A program made the position numbers and the translations under genes. This document shows positions 27,862 through 35,716 of a stretch of DNA of 64,000 nucleotides, piece after piece. The notes below the pieces were generated by a model. The model was not told the origin of the DNA and did no database searches. It was given only the letters and a program-made list of their open reading frames with translations. This DNA comes from Chryseomicrobium palamuruense. GTDB lineage: Bacteria > Bacillota > Bacilli > Bacillales_A > Planococcaceae. Location: NCBI RefSeq assembly GCF_042649045.1, contig NZ_JBHSEF010000011.1, positions 62,001-126,000 of the forward strand, given 5' to 3'. The first letter of the stretch is position 1. Each line of letters starts with the position of its first letter.

Positions 27862-28134
27862 ATGGCAGTAAAAATTCGTTTAAAACGTATGGGAGCTAAA
27901 AAATCTCCTTTCTATCGTATTGTAGTAGCTGATTCACGTTCACCACGTGACGGTCGTCAAATCGAAACAGTGGGAACTTACAACCCACTTACAAAACCAG
28001 CTGAAGTGAAAATCAATGAAGAACTAGCATTGAAATGGCTTCAAGATGGTGCGAAACCATCTGATACAGTACGTAACTTGTTCTCTGAACAAGGCATCAT
28101 GGAAAAATTCCATAACGCAAAATTATCTAAATAA
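27862..28134 (+). CDS. rpsP: Ribosomal protein bS16
   Basis: Small-subunit ribosomal protein, 90 residues, starting MAVKIRLKRMGAKKSPFYRIV and containing ADSRSPRDGRQIETVGTYNP, all characteristic of S16. I use ATG 27862, as in B. subtilis; the in-frame ATG at 27850 would add MQQQ and has the Shine-Dalgarno sequence too close (CGGAGG at 27845-27850). The gene leads the rpsP-khpA-rimM-trmD group. Confidence 0.97.
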   Translation: MAVKIRLKRMGAKKSPFYRIVVADSRSPRDGRQIETVGTYNPLTKPAEVKINEELALKWLQDGAKPSDTVRNLFSEQGIMEKFHNAKLSK

Positions 28135-28145
28135 TCGGAGGTGGC

Positions 28146-28382
28146 ATGATGAAGCAGCTGATTGAAACGATTGTTAAACCGCTTGTAGATTTTCCTGAAG
28201 CGATTCAGGTTCATGAACAAGTTTCTGGAAACCGTGTCGTCTATAAACTTTCCGTTCATCCGGAAGATATGGGTAAAGTCATCGGAAAACAGGGACGTGT
28301 AGCGAAAGCTATTCGAACGATTGTGTATTCAGCCGCCAGCAGTCACCAAGCAAAACGAGTTTTTGTCGATATTATGGATTGA
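28146..28382 (+). CDS. khpA: KH-domain RNA-binding protein KhpA
   Basis: A 78-residue single KH-domain protein (YlqC). The KH GxxG loop is GKQG in GKVIGKQGRVAKAIRTI. In Firmicutes KhpA pairs with KhpB (Jag/EloR) and affects cell elongation and RNA metabolism. The start has two adjacent ATG codons (28146, 28149); CGGAGGTGGC precedes them. A terminator follows. In B. subtilis ylqD lies between this gene and rimM; it is missing here. Confidence 0.93.
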   Translation: MMKQLIETIVKPLVDFPEAIQVHEQVSGNRVVYKLSVHPEDMGKVIGKQGRVAKAIRTIVYSAASSHQAKRVFVDIMD

Positions 28383-28388
28383 TCAAAG

Positions 28389-28418
28389 AGGAAGAACTTT
28401 TACCGGTTCTTCCTTTTT
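28389..28418 (+). terminator. Intrinsic terminator between khpA and rimM
   Basis: Perfect 9-bp stem AGGAAGAAC / GTTCTTCCT with loop TTTTACCG, followed by a T-run. Confidence 0.88.
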
Positions 28419-28450
28419 GTTCGTTCTCTTGACCGAAAGGAATGAATTGA

Positions 28451-28969
28451 ATGACAGAATGGTTGAATGTAGGAAAAATCGTCAATACTCATGGGATTCG
28501 TGGAGAAGTTCGCGTTATGTCGTCCACAGACTTTCCTGAGGAGCGTTTTAAAAAAGGCAGTGAGCTTGCTTTATTTGATGGTGAGAAGCTGCTGATGACG
28601 TTGAAGGTGACGTCACATCGAACACACAAAAATTTTGATTTACTGACGTTCGAGGGAATGACAAACATCAATGACGTAGAAAAATTCCGAAATCATTTTT
28701 TAAAAGTAAATAAAGATCAGTTAAATGAATTAGAAGATCATGCATACTATTATCATGAGATCATGGGATGCAGAGTCGTTTCTACGGAAGGTCAAGAAAT
28801 TGGCGAAGTAACGGAAATTCTCGCTACTGGAGCAAATGATGTATGGGAAGTCACTCCTTCAAAAGGGAAAAAGCATTACATCCCGTACATCGCACAAGTC
28901 GTCCAAGAGATTGATATTGAAGAGAAGAAGATTGTGATTGATGTCATGGAAGGAATGCTTTCCGAATGA
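28451..28969 (+). CDS. rimM: Ribosome maturation factor RimM
   Basis: RimM binds S19 and assists maturation of the 30S head. The N-terminal RimM domain begins WLNVGKIVNTHGIRGEVRV; the C-terminal PRC-barrel contains YYYHEIMGCRVVSTEGQEIGEV and IPYIAQVVQEID. Length 172 aa is normal. Its TGA overlaps the trmD ATG by 4 nt, giving the conserved rimM-trmD coupling. Confidence 0.95.
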   Translation: MTEWLNVGKIVNTHGIRGEVRVMSSTDFPEERFKKGSELALFDGEKLLMTLKVTSHRTHKNFDLLTFEGMTNINDVEKFRNHFLKVNKDQLNELEDHAYYYHEIMGCRVVSTEGQEIGEVTEILATGANDVWEVTPSKGKKHYIPYIAQVVQEIDIEEKKIVIDVMEGMLSE

Positions 28970-29694
28970 AGATCCAGATCCTCTCTCTTTTTCCGGAAAT
29001 GTTTGAAGGTGTCTTCGGTCATTCCATATTAAACAAAGCACAAGAACAAGGGCGAGTCGAACTAGCTGTTACGAATTTTCGAGACTACTCGACGAATAAA
29101 CATAAGCAAGTTGATGATTATCCTTACGGTGGAGGAGCAGGCATGGTATTAAAGCCAGAGCCGCTTTTCGCGGCGGTCGAAGATCTAAAAGCCAAAGCGG
29201 AAAAGCCACCTCGAGTAATTTTAATGTGTCCCCAAGGAGAACGTTTTACTCAGAAGAAAGCGGAAGAACTAGCGAATGAAGACTCTCTCCTTTTCATTTG
29301 TGGTCACTATGAAGGATATGACGAGCGTATCCGTGAGCACTTGGTGACGGATGAGATTTCTTTAGGAGATTTCGTATTAACTGGTGGGGAACTTGCTGCC
29401 ATGACCGTCATTGATAGTGTCGTACGACTACTTCCGGATGTTCTTGGCAATCAAGTGTCGCATCAAGACGATTCGTTTTCCACAGGCTTATTAGAACACC
29501 CCCAATATACACGTCCTGCCGATTTTAACGGGTTAAAGGTACCTGAGGTCTTATTGTCAGGGAATCATGCAAAAATTGAAAAATGGCGACGTGATGAGTC
29601 ATTACGTCGGACGCTTGAGAGAAGGCCTGATTTACTTGAGACTGCTGAGCTAACAGAGGAAGATCGCGCATTCTTAAAGAAGCTAGAAATCTAG
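28966..29694 (+). CDS. trmD: tRNA (guanine-N1)-methyltransferase TrmD
   Basis: TrmD methylates G37 of tRNAs to prevent frameshifting. It is a SPOUT knotted methyltransferase with SLFPEMFEGVFGHSI, DDYPYGGGAGMVLKPEP, CGHYEGYDERI and the knot segment SLGDFVLTGGELA. Length 242 aa. It is followed by an apparent small hairpin and the promoter of rplS, so rplS need not depend on this transcript. Confidence 0.96.
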   Translation: MKIQILSLFPEMFEGVFGHSILNKAQEQGRVELAVTNFRDYSTNKHKQVDDYPYGGGAGMVLKPEPLFAAVEDLKAKAEKPPRVILMCPQGERFTQKKAEELANEDSLLFICGHYEGYDERIREHLVTDEISLGDFVLTGGELAAMTVIDSVVRLLPDVLGNQVSHQDDSFSTGLLEHPQYTRPADFNGLKVPEVLLSGNHAKIEKWRRDESLRRTLERRPDLLETAELTEEDRAFLKKLEI

Positions 29695-29704
29695 GTGACA
29701 AGTA

Positions 29705-29733
29705 TTGCAACTTGTCAAACTGTGTGATATGAT
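29705..29733 (+). promoter_or_regulatory. rplS promoter
   Basis: TTGCAA (29705-29710), 17-nt spacer, TATGAT (29728-29733). The -35 box lies in the loop of a short inverted repeat (TGACAAGT/ACTTGTCA, 29697-29717) just after the trmD stop. Confidence 0.75.
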
Positions 29734-29739
29734 GATTGA

Positions 29740-29816
29740 TGTGCTTTCCTAGAAAGCATCTATTTTGGGTGTTCCGCTGCAGCGTTTAGAGGGTGTAAGA
29801 GCATTCGTATAAGGAG
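29740..29816 (+). ncRNA. Candidate L19 (rplS) leader RNA
   Basis: The 5' UTR of rplS holds a perfect hairpin TGCTTTC-CTA-GAAAGCA (29742-29758), then GGGTGTTCCGCTGCAGCG and GAGGGTGTAAGAGC. The latter elements resemble the ribosomal L19 leader I recall from Bacillales, which is thought to mediate autoregulation. The match is from memory; no covariance search was run. Confidence 0.6.
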
Positions 29817-29826
29817 AGAAATGATT

Positions 29827-30171
29827 ATGCAAAACATTATTTCAGAAATCACAAAAGATCAGCTTCGTTCTGACCTACCAACATTCCGTCCTGGAGACAC
29901 TGTACGTGTACACGTTAAAGTTGTCGAGGGTACTCGTGAACGTTTACAGGTATTCGAAGGTGTAGTCATCAAACGTCGTGGTGGCGGAATCAGTGAAACG
30001 TTTACAGTGCGTAAAATTTCATCTGGTGTAGGCGTTGAGCGTACATTCCCAGTTCACACACCAAAGATTGCACGTCTTGAAGTGGTTCGTCGCGGTAAAG
30101 TACGCCGTGCGAAATTGTATTACCTACGTAACCTACGTGGTAAAGCAGCACGCATCAAAGAACTTCGCTAA
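29827..30171 (+). CDS. rplS: Ribosomal protein bL19
   Basis: Large-subunit ribosomal protein at the interface with 16S rRNA. The core RPGDTVRVHVKVVEG, FEGVVIKRRGGGISETF and KLYYLRNLRGKAARIKE is unmistakable. I prefer ATG 29827 (114 aa, starts MQNIISEITKDQL as in relatives) to ATG 29821, because AAGGAG at 29811-29816 is only 4 nt from the earlier ATG and 10 nt from this one; the choice is not certain. It is preceded by a probable autoregulatory leader and followed by a strong terminator. Confidence 0.96.
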   Translation: MQNIISEITKDQLRSDLPTFRPGDTVRVHVKVVEGTRERLQVFEGVVIKRRGGGISETFTVRKISSGVGVERTFPVHTPKIARLEVVRRGKVRRAKLYYLRNLRGKAARIKELR

Positions 30172-30179
30172 TCCGATTA

Positions 30180-30213
30180 CTGCATGTCGTCTGTTGACGG
30201 CGTGCAGTTTTTT
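30180..30213 (+). terminator. Intrinsic terminator after rplS
   Basis: Stem CTGCATGTCGTC / GACGGCGTGCAG with a TGTT loop and a T6 run. Confidence 0.9.
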
Positions 30214-30286
30214 CTTTTACTTAGAGCTCTCGCTAGAGGTTCGCGCGTTTTTTTTGTACTATAGTAGTTGAGGGGAGAGCGAGAAA

Positions 30287-30844
30287 ATGGAAACCACTAA
30301 AAAGAAAAATGAAGTTTGGGAATGGGCAAAGGCGATCTTGATCGCATTTAGTATTGCAGCAATTATCCGTTTCTTCTTATTTACACCGATTGTCGTGGAC
30401 GGAGAGTCCATGATGCCAACACTTCATCATGGCGACCGCATGGTAGTGAACAAAATTGGTTATGAGCTAGGTGAACCCGACCGATTTGAAATTGTCGTCT
30501 TCCATGCGCCTGAACAAAAAAATTACATTAAACGCATTATTGGCTTACCAGGTGACCACGTTGCCTATCAAAACGATCAACTATACATCAATGGGAAAGC
30601 CATTCCGGAACCTCATTTAGAGGAATTTAAAAATCAAATTTCTGAAGGTACATTGACAGAAGACTTTACACTTGAAGAGTTAACACAATTAAGTGAGATT
30701 CCAGAGGGCTACTTCTTTGTGATGGGTGACAATCGTCGTTACTCCAAAGATAGCCGACATATTGGATTAATTGCTGAAGAAGAAATCATTGGCACAACGA
30801 ATCTGGTCTTTTGGCCCCTTCAAGATATCACGATTGTAGAATAG
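30287..30844 (+). CDS. lepB: Type I signal peptidase
   Basis: A membrane-anchored serine protease that removes signal peptides. One N-terminal transmembrane helix (about residues 14-36) is followed by the nucleophile Ser41 in GESMMPTL, the general-base Lys82 in YIKRIIGLPGD, and the C-terminal box MGDNRRYSKDSR. Length 185 aa is typical of the Gram-positive SipS type. It has its own ribosome-binding site (GAGGGGAGAG) and is separated from rplS by a terminator. B. subtilis lacks a signal peptidase gene at this position. Confidence 0.94.
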   Translation: METTKKKNEVWEWAKAILIAFSIAAIIRFFLFTPIVVDGESMMPTLHHGDRMVVNKIGYELGEPDRFEIVVFHAPEQKNYIKRIIGLPGDHVAYQNDQLYINGKAIPEPHLEEFKNQISEGTLTEDFTLEELTQLSEIPEGYFFVMGDNRRYSKDSRHIGLIAEEEIIGTTNLVFWPLQDITIVE

Positions 30845-30854
30845 AGGTGGGTGT

Positions 30855-31709
30855 ATGACCATTCAGTGGTTCCCTGGGCATATGGCAAAAGCCCGAAGAG
30901 AAGTAACCGAAAATTTAAAGCTTGTGGATATTATATTTGAACTGGTGGATGCACGTTTACCGGTATCTTCACGAAATCCGATGCTTGAACAAATCGTTCA
31001 TCAGAAAATCAAATTAATGATTTTAACGAAGGCAGATATGGCGGATGAACATCAAACTGCTAAATGGATTCACCACTTTAGTGAACAAGGTATTCAAGCC
31101 GTAGCCATCAATTCTTTTGAAGGACGTGACCTTCAAAAAGTATTGAAAGAAACAAAAGTATTACTACAGCCTAAATTCGATCGTATGAAAGCGCGCGGCA
31201 TGAAGCCACGAGCCATCCGTGCGATGATTCTAGGCATTCCAAACGTTGGGAAGTCTACACTAATCAATCGTTTTGCGAAAAAGAATATTGCACGAACTGG
31301 AAATACACCGGGTGTCACAAAATCACAACAGTGGATAAAGATTGCCAAAGAGCTTGAACTTCTAGATACGCCTGGTATTCTCTGGCCGAAGTTTGAAGAC
31401 CAAGAGATTGGCTATAAACTGGCTCTTACAGGTGCCATTAAAGATGCAGTTGTTCGCATGGAAGATCTTGCTGTTTATGGCCTTCGATTTTTAGAAGCAC
31501 ATTATCCAGAACGACTTCAAGAACGCTATCAACTGAAAACTGTAGGTGAAGATTTAGAAGCGGTGTTCCAGCATATCGGCACCTTACGGAAGACGTTTTC
31601 TACAGGTGGAGAAGTTGATTATGATGCAGTAGCAGAGCTGATTGTTCGTGACATTCGCAACGAATATCTTGGCCGGTTAACCTTTGATTTTACAGAAGAA
31701 CAACAGTAA
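30855..31709 (+). CDS. rbgA: Ribosome biogenesis GTPase RbgA
   Basis: RbgA (YlqF) is needed for late 50S assembly, notably incorporation of L16. It starts IQWFPGHMAKARREV, the family hallmark. The GTPase motifs are circularly permuted: G4 LTKADM near residue 58, then G1 GIPNVGKSTLINR near 127, then G3 DTPGI near 172. A C-terminal helical RNA-binding domain follows. Length 284 aa is normal. Located 10 nt after lepB and followed by a terminator. Confidence 0.96.
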   Translation: MTIQWFPGHMAKARREVTENLKLVDIIFELVDARLPVSSRNPMLEQIVHQKIKLMILTKADMADEHQTAKWIHHFSEQGIQAVAINSFEGRDLQKVLKETKVLLQPKFDRMKARGMKPRAIRAMILGIPNVGKSTLINRFAKKNIARTGNTPGVTKSQQWIKIAKELELLDTPGILWPKFEDQEIGYKLALTGAIKDAVVRMEDLAVYGLRFLEAHYPERLQERYQLKTVGEDLEAVFQHIGTLRKTFSTGGEVDYDAVAELIVRDIRNEYLGRLTFDFTEEQQ

Positions 31710-31738
31710 CCCTTTAGCCTAAGCTAGAGGGTTTTTTT
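31710..31738 (+). terminator. Intrinsic terminator between rbgA and rnhB
   Basis: Stem CCCTTTAGC / GCTAGAGGG (one mismatch) with a short CTAA loop, then T7. The Shine-Dalgarno sequence of rnhB begins right after the T-run. Confidence 0.85.
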
Positions 31739-31751
31739 AGGAGTGGGAACT

Positions 31752-32513
31752 ATGGAAAGTGTGAAGGTGATTCAAGAAAAGTTAAAAACATTAGAGAGTG
31801 AGAATGAATGGTTCACCACTCTTCGAACCGATCAGCGGTTGGGTGTCCAAAAGTTGATTAAAAGTTGGGACTCCCGTCAACAAAAGAAAATAAAAGCATG
31901 GGAAGAATACTTGGACCGTGTAAACTTTGACCTTTCCTTTGGTGAAGGAATCATCGCAGGGGTAGATGAGGCAGGACGAGGACCTCTCGCAGGACCTGTA
32001 GTTACAGCAGCAGTCATCTTGCCAGCCGATACAACTGTTTTTATCGACGTGAACGATTCAAAGCAGTTATCCAGAGAAAAGAGACAACGACTTGCTGAAA
32101 TCATTCGGACGCACGCACTCAGTTATTTTATACATATCCAACCAGCGGGAGAGATTGATCGACTCAATATATATGAAGCCACGAAACAATCGATGAAAAA
32201 AGCTGTGGAGTCACTAGAGATAAAACCAGATTATGTTTTGGCAGATGCCATGCAGATTCCGGTCGACATGCCATGTCATTCCATTATCAAAGGAGATGCA
32301 AAGAGTTTGTCGATTGCAGCGGCTTCCATTCTTGCGAAAACCACACGAGATGAGTATATGAATGGACTGCATAAATCCTATCGGGATTACGGGTTTGATC
32401 AACACGCGGGATACGGGACGCCTCAGCATCTGGAGGCCATTGCAAGTGTAGGTATTTGCCCAGAACATCGTCATTCCTTCGAACCGATTAAAAGTCTCGA
32501 CAAGAAGCGCTGA
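31752..32513 (+). CDS. rnhB: Ribonuclease HII
   Basis: RNase HII cuts RNA in RNA/DNA hybrids and removes misincorporated ribonucleotides. The catalytic DE pair is in IIAGVDEAGRGPLAGPVV, with IKGDAKSLSIAAASILAK and YGFDQHAGYGTPQH downstream. An N-terminal ~65-residue helical extension, common in Bacillales RnhB, precedes the core. I start at ATG 31752, 8 nt after AGGAG (31739-31743), rather than GTG 31743 inside the ribosome-binding site. Length 253 aa. Confidence 0.95.
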   Translation: MESVKVIQEKLKTLESENEWFTTLRTDQRLGVQKLIKSWDSRQQKKIKAWEEYLDRVNFDLSFGEGIIAGVDEAGRGPLAGPVVTAAVILPADTTVFIDVNDSKQLSREKRQRLAEIIRTHALSYFIHIQPAGEIDRLNIYEATKQSMKKAVESLEIKPDYVLADAMQIPVDMPCHSIIKGDAKSLSIAAASILAKTTRDEYMNGLHKSYRDYGFDQHAGYGTPQHLEAIASVGICPEHRHSFEPIKSLDKKR

Positions 32514-32553
32514 GAATTTTGAAAATTCGCTGTTTCCTGCAAATATTCAACTT

Positions 32554-32583
32554 TTGTGGACAGATTGTGACAGGTTTTATACA
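32554..32583 (+). promoter_or_regulatory. Candidate sucCD promoter
   Basis: TTGTGG (32554-32559), 18-nt spacer, TATACA (32578-32583), about 46 nt before the sucC start. The -35 is weak. Confidence 0.45.
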
Positions 32584-32628
32584 ATGGGGAAGGTAGTAAA
32601 CTCAATTCGTTCGATTGGAGGACGCACA

Positions 32629-33789
32629 ATGAATATCCATGAATATCAAGGAAAACAATTGCTACGTCAATATGGAGTTGCCGTGCCAAACGGAATCGTT
32701 GCTTTCTCACCTGAAGAAGCAGTTAAAGCAGCGAAAGAATTAGGCTCAGCCGTGACAGTAGTAAAAGCTCAGATTCATGCTGGAGGACGCGGGAAAGCTG
32801 GCGGTGTTAAAATCGCTAAAACGCTTGATGAAGTCCGTGACTATGCGAAAGAACTTTTAGGTAAAGTATTGGTGACGCACCAAACGGGTCCTGAAGGAAA
32901 AGAAGTAAAACGTATCTATATCGAAGAGGGTAGTGATATTCAAAAAGAATATTACATCGGACTTGTTCTAGACCGTGCAACTTCTCGTGTTACACTTATG
33001 GGCTCTGAAGAGGGCGGAATGGACATCGAGGAAGTGGCAGCAAACACTCCTGAGCGTTTATTCTACGAAGAAATCGATCCAGTAGTGGGTCTTACAGGCT
33101 TCCAAGCACGTCGTATGGCGTTCAACATGAACATCCCTGCGAAACTTGTGAACAAAGCTGTGAAGTTCATGATGGGTCTTTACAAAGTATACGTTGAAAA
33201 AGATGCGGCAATCGTTGAAATTAACCCACTTGTTGTAACGGGTGATGATCAAGTTATTGCTCTTGATGCGAAATTCAACTTTGATGCTAACGCATTGTAC
33301 CGTCATCCAGAAATCATGGAAATGCGTGATTATGATGAAGAAGATGCGAAAGAAATTGAAGCGTCCAAATATGACTTAAGCTATATTTCTTTAGATGGAA
33401 ATATCGGTTGTATGGTTAACGGTGCAGGTCTTGCCATGGCAACTATGGATACGATCAGCTACTACGGCGGATCACCCGCGAACTTCCTTGACGTTGGGGG
33501 CGGTGCGACTGCTGAAAAAGTTACAGAAGCATTCAAAATTATCCTTTCTGACAAAAACGTAAAAGGTATTTTCGTGAATATCTTTGGTGGGATCATGAAG
33601 TGTGACGTCATCGCGGAAGGTGTTATCATCGCTGCGAAAGAAGTAGGGCTTCAAGTACCGCTTGTTGTTCGTCTTGAAGGTACAAACGTTGACCTAGGTA
33701 AGAAGATGCTGAATGAATCAGGCCTAAATATTATTGCGGCGGATTCTATGGCAGACGGCGCACAAAAAATCGTGAAACTTGTAGGATAA
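32629..33789 (+). CDS. sucC: Succinyl-CoA synthetase, beta subunit
   Basis: The beta chain of the TCA-cycle enzyme that makes succinate and ATP or GTP from succinyl-CoA. It starts MNIHEYQGKQLLRQYGV, with the ATP-grasp domain (VKAQIHAGGRGKAGGVK) first and the CoA-ligase domain (NGAGLAMATMDTI, VNIFGGIMKCD) in the C-terminal half. Length 386 aa. Start is ATG 32629 after GGAGG; the longer ORF runs through the promoter. sucD follows after 18 nt. Confidence 0.96.
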   Translation: MNIHEYQGKQLLRQYGVAVPNGIVAFSPEEAVKAAKELGSAVTVVKAQIHAGGRGKAGGVKIAKTLDEVRDYAKELLGKVLVTHQTGPEGKEVKRIYIEEGSDIQKEYYIGLVLDRATSRVTLMGSEEGGMDIEEVAANTPERLFYEEIDPVVGLTGFQARRMAFNMNIPAKLVNKAVKFMMGLYKVYVEKDAAIVEINPLVVTGDDQVIALDAKFNFDANALYRHPEIMEMRDYDEEDAKEIEASKYDLSYISLDGNIGCMVNGAGLAMATMDTISYYGGSPANFLDVGGGATAEKVTEAFKIILSDKNVKGIFVNIFGGIMKCDVIAEGVIIAAKEVGLQVPLVVRLEGTNVDLGKKMLNESGLNIIAADSMADGAQKIVKLVG

Positions 33790-33807
33790 GAAAGGCAGGG
33801 AGATAAA

Positions 33808-34710
33808 ATGAGCGTATATATTAATAAAGATACTAAGGTACTCGTTCAGGGGATCACGGGCTCAACTGCTCTTTTCCATACAAAACAAATGATTGAGTAC
33901 GGAACTAAAATCGTTGCTGGTGTAACACCTGGTAAAGGTGGAACAGAAGTCGAAGGCGTTCCTGTTTTCAATACTGTTGAAGAAGCTGTTAAAGCAACAG
34001 GCGCAAATGTTTCTGTTATTTACGTCCCAGCTCCATTTGCTGCGGATGCTATTTTAGAAGCTGTTGATGCAGAACTTGATATGGCTATCTGTATCACTGA
34101 GCACATTCCAGTTCTAGATATGGTAAATGTGAAACGTTATATGGAAGGTAAGAAAACACGTTTAGTTGGACCCAACTGTCCGGGTGTTATCACGGCAGAT
34201 GAGTGTAAAATCGGCATCATGCCTGGATACATTCATACAAAAGGTCACGTAGGCGTTGTTTCACGCTCTGGTACATTAACGTATGAAGCTGTTCACCAAT
34301 TAACTCAAGCTGGTATTGGCCAAACAACAGCTGTAGGTATCGGTGGAGACCCAGTTAACGGGACAAACTTTATCGATGTATTAAAAGAGTTCAACGAGGA
34401 TGAAGACACATATGCAGTCGTTATGATCGGTGAGATCGGTGGTACAGCAGAAGAAGAAGCTGCTGAATGGATCAAAGTGAACATGAAGAAACCTGTTGTC
34501 GGCTTCATCGGTGGACAAACAGCACCTCCTGGTAAACGTATGGGTCACGCTGGTGCAATTATCTCTGGTGGTCAAGGGACTGCTGAAGGTAAAATCAGCG
34601 CGATGAAAGATGCTGGTATGAAAGTAGCAGCTACTCCATCAGTTATCGGAGAAACACTGATTGAAGCAATCAAAGAAGCAGGTCTTTACGACGCTTGTAA
34701 AACACATTAA
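33808..34710 (+). CDS. sucD: Succinyl-CoA synthetase, alpha subunit
   Basis: The alpha chain, which binds CoA and carries the phosphohistidine. CoA-binding Rossmann motif VQGITGSTALFHTKQM is at the N-terminus and the phosphorylated His lies in RMGHAGAIISGG. Length 300 aa. AAAGGCAGGGAG precedes the ATG. Followed by a terminator, so sucCD form a two-gene operon. Confidence 0.96.
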   Translation: MSVYINKDTKVLVQGITGSTALFHTKQMIEYGTKIVAGVTPGKGGTEVEGVPVFNTVEEAVKATGANVSVIYVPAPFAADAILEAVDAELDMAICITEHIPVLDMVNVKRYMEGKKTRLVGPNCPGVITADECKIGIMPGYIHTKGHVGVVSRSGTLTYEAVHQLTQAGIGQTTAVGIGGDPVNGTNFIDVLKEFNEDEDTYAVVMIGEIGGTAEEEAAEWIKVNMKKPVVGFIGGQTAPPGKRMGHAGAIISGGQGTAEGKISAMKDAGMKVAATPSVIGETLIEAIKEAGLYDACKTH

Positions 34711-34715
34711 ACTAG

Positions 34716-34744
34716 AAGGTACGGCAGACGCCGTATCTTTTTTA
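34716..34744 (+). terminator. Intrinsic terminator after sucD
   Basis: Stem GGTACGGC / GCCGTATC with an AGAC tetraloop and a T-run. Confidence 0.88.
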
Positions 34745-34775
34745 TATCCCCAAATCCTACAAACTGAGGTGCTTA

Positions 34776-35606
34776 TTGTCGAACCGTCAAACCTTGCTTG
34801 CCCTGCACAGCCTCTATCCGAGACCGTGGCCACAGCTTCAACCTCTGTACACTTATCTACTCTCACCAACTATGATCAAACCATTCTTGCCTGAAAATTT
34901 CTTACGCGACTGGAAACGCGTTGAACATTTTAATTTTGAGCGCTATTATCATCAACAACAGATTCGTCCCATCACCATTTTTGACTCTGACTATCCGTCC
35001 GATTGGAAAGAGTTGCATGACCCACCTGCTGTCGTCTATGCAAAAGGGAATCTTCATCATTTACGCTATCCCTATATCGCCATTGTGGGTGCAAGGAAGG
35101 CTTCTACGTATTCAGAGCGCTGCATCAACCTGCTCCTTCCTGCCATCCGAGAAAGAGGGTACGGAATCTGCAGCGGTATGGCTTTAGGAGCGGATGGTAT
35201 GGCTCATCAGGCAGCTCTCTCATTACCCGTTCCAACGGTTGCTATTCTCGGGAACGGCTTTCATTTCATCTATCCGAAACAACATGAAAAATTGTTTAAC
35301 AAATTATGTGAAACGGACCTCGTCCTCACCGAGTATCCACCCAATGCACCGCCCATGCCTCATCAGTTTATTGCCCGAAACCGACTAATTAGTGGACTCT
35401 CAAAAGCAGTCGTTATTACTGAAGCTGCCGAAAAAAGCGGTACGATGTCGACAGCGGATTTTGCGATTGACGCAGGAAAAGATGTTGCTACGTTTCCAGG
35501 ACAGGTTTTTTCACCTCTGTCAATGGGTCCTCATTTGCTGATACAACAAGGCGCACAACTCATCCAGAGCACGACAGATTTTAGGGATTTTTTAGACCGG
35601 ATCTGA
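34776..35606 (+). CDS. dprA: DNA-processing protein DprA (Smf)
   Basis: DprA binds incoming single-stranded DNA and loads RecA during natural transformation. The Rossmann-like core is clear: DPPAVVYAKGN, IAIVGARKAST, SGMALGADGMAHQAAL, GNGFHFIYP, FIARNRLISGLSKAVVITEA and GPHLLIQQGA. Length is 276 aa from a TTG start (TGAGGTG before it), slightly shorter than B. subtilis (297). There is no C-terminal winged-helix domain, and the N-terminal region is poorly conserved. The usual SGxAxGID motif reads SGMALGAD. ATG at 34871 is an alternative, shorter start. Confidence 0.9.
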   Translation: MSNRQTLLALHSLYPRPWPQLQPLYTYLLSPTMIKPFLPENFLRDWKRVEHFNFERYYHQQQIRPITIFDSDYPSDWKELHDPPAVVYAKGNLHHLRYPYIAIVGARKASTYSERCINLLLPAIRERGYGICSGMALGADGMAHQAALSLPVPTVAILGNGFHFIYPKQHEKLFNKLCETDLVLTEYPPNAPPMPHQFIARNRLISGLSKAVVITEAAEKSGTMSTADFAIDAGKDVATFPGQVFSPLSMGPHLLIQQGAQLIQSTTDFRDFLDRI

Positions 35607-35716
35607 CGCACCAAAAAAGGAAACCCTTGCATTCGAAGCAAAACTGTTATACATTTTGCTTCAGGTATTTGTTTTTATCGGAAGCGGATTACCTTCTATT
35701 TAGAGGAGGCCAATGT

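Noticed and set aside
35627..35716. N-terminal extension of TopA
   Set aside because: No ribosome-binding site for the upstream ATG, and TopA proteins start at the Toprim segment SDYLVIVESP.
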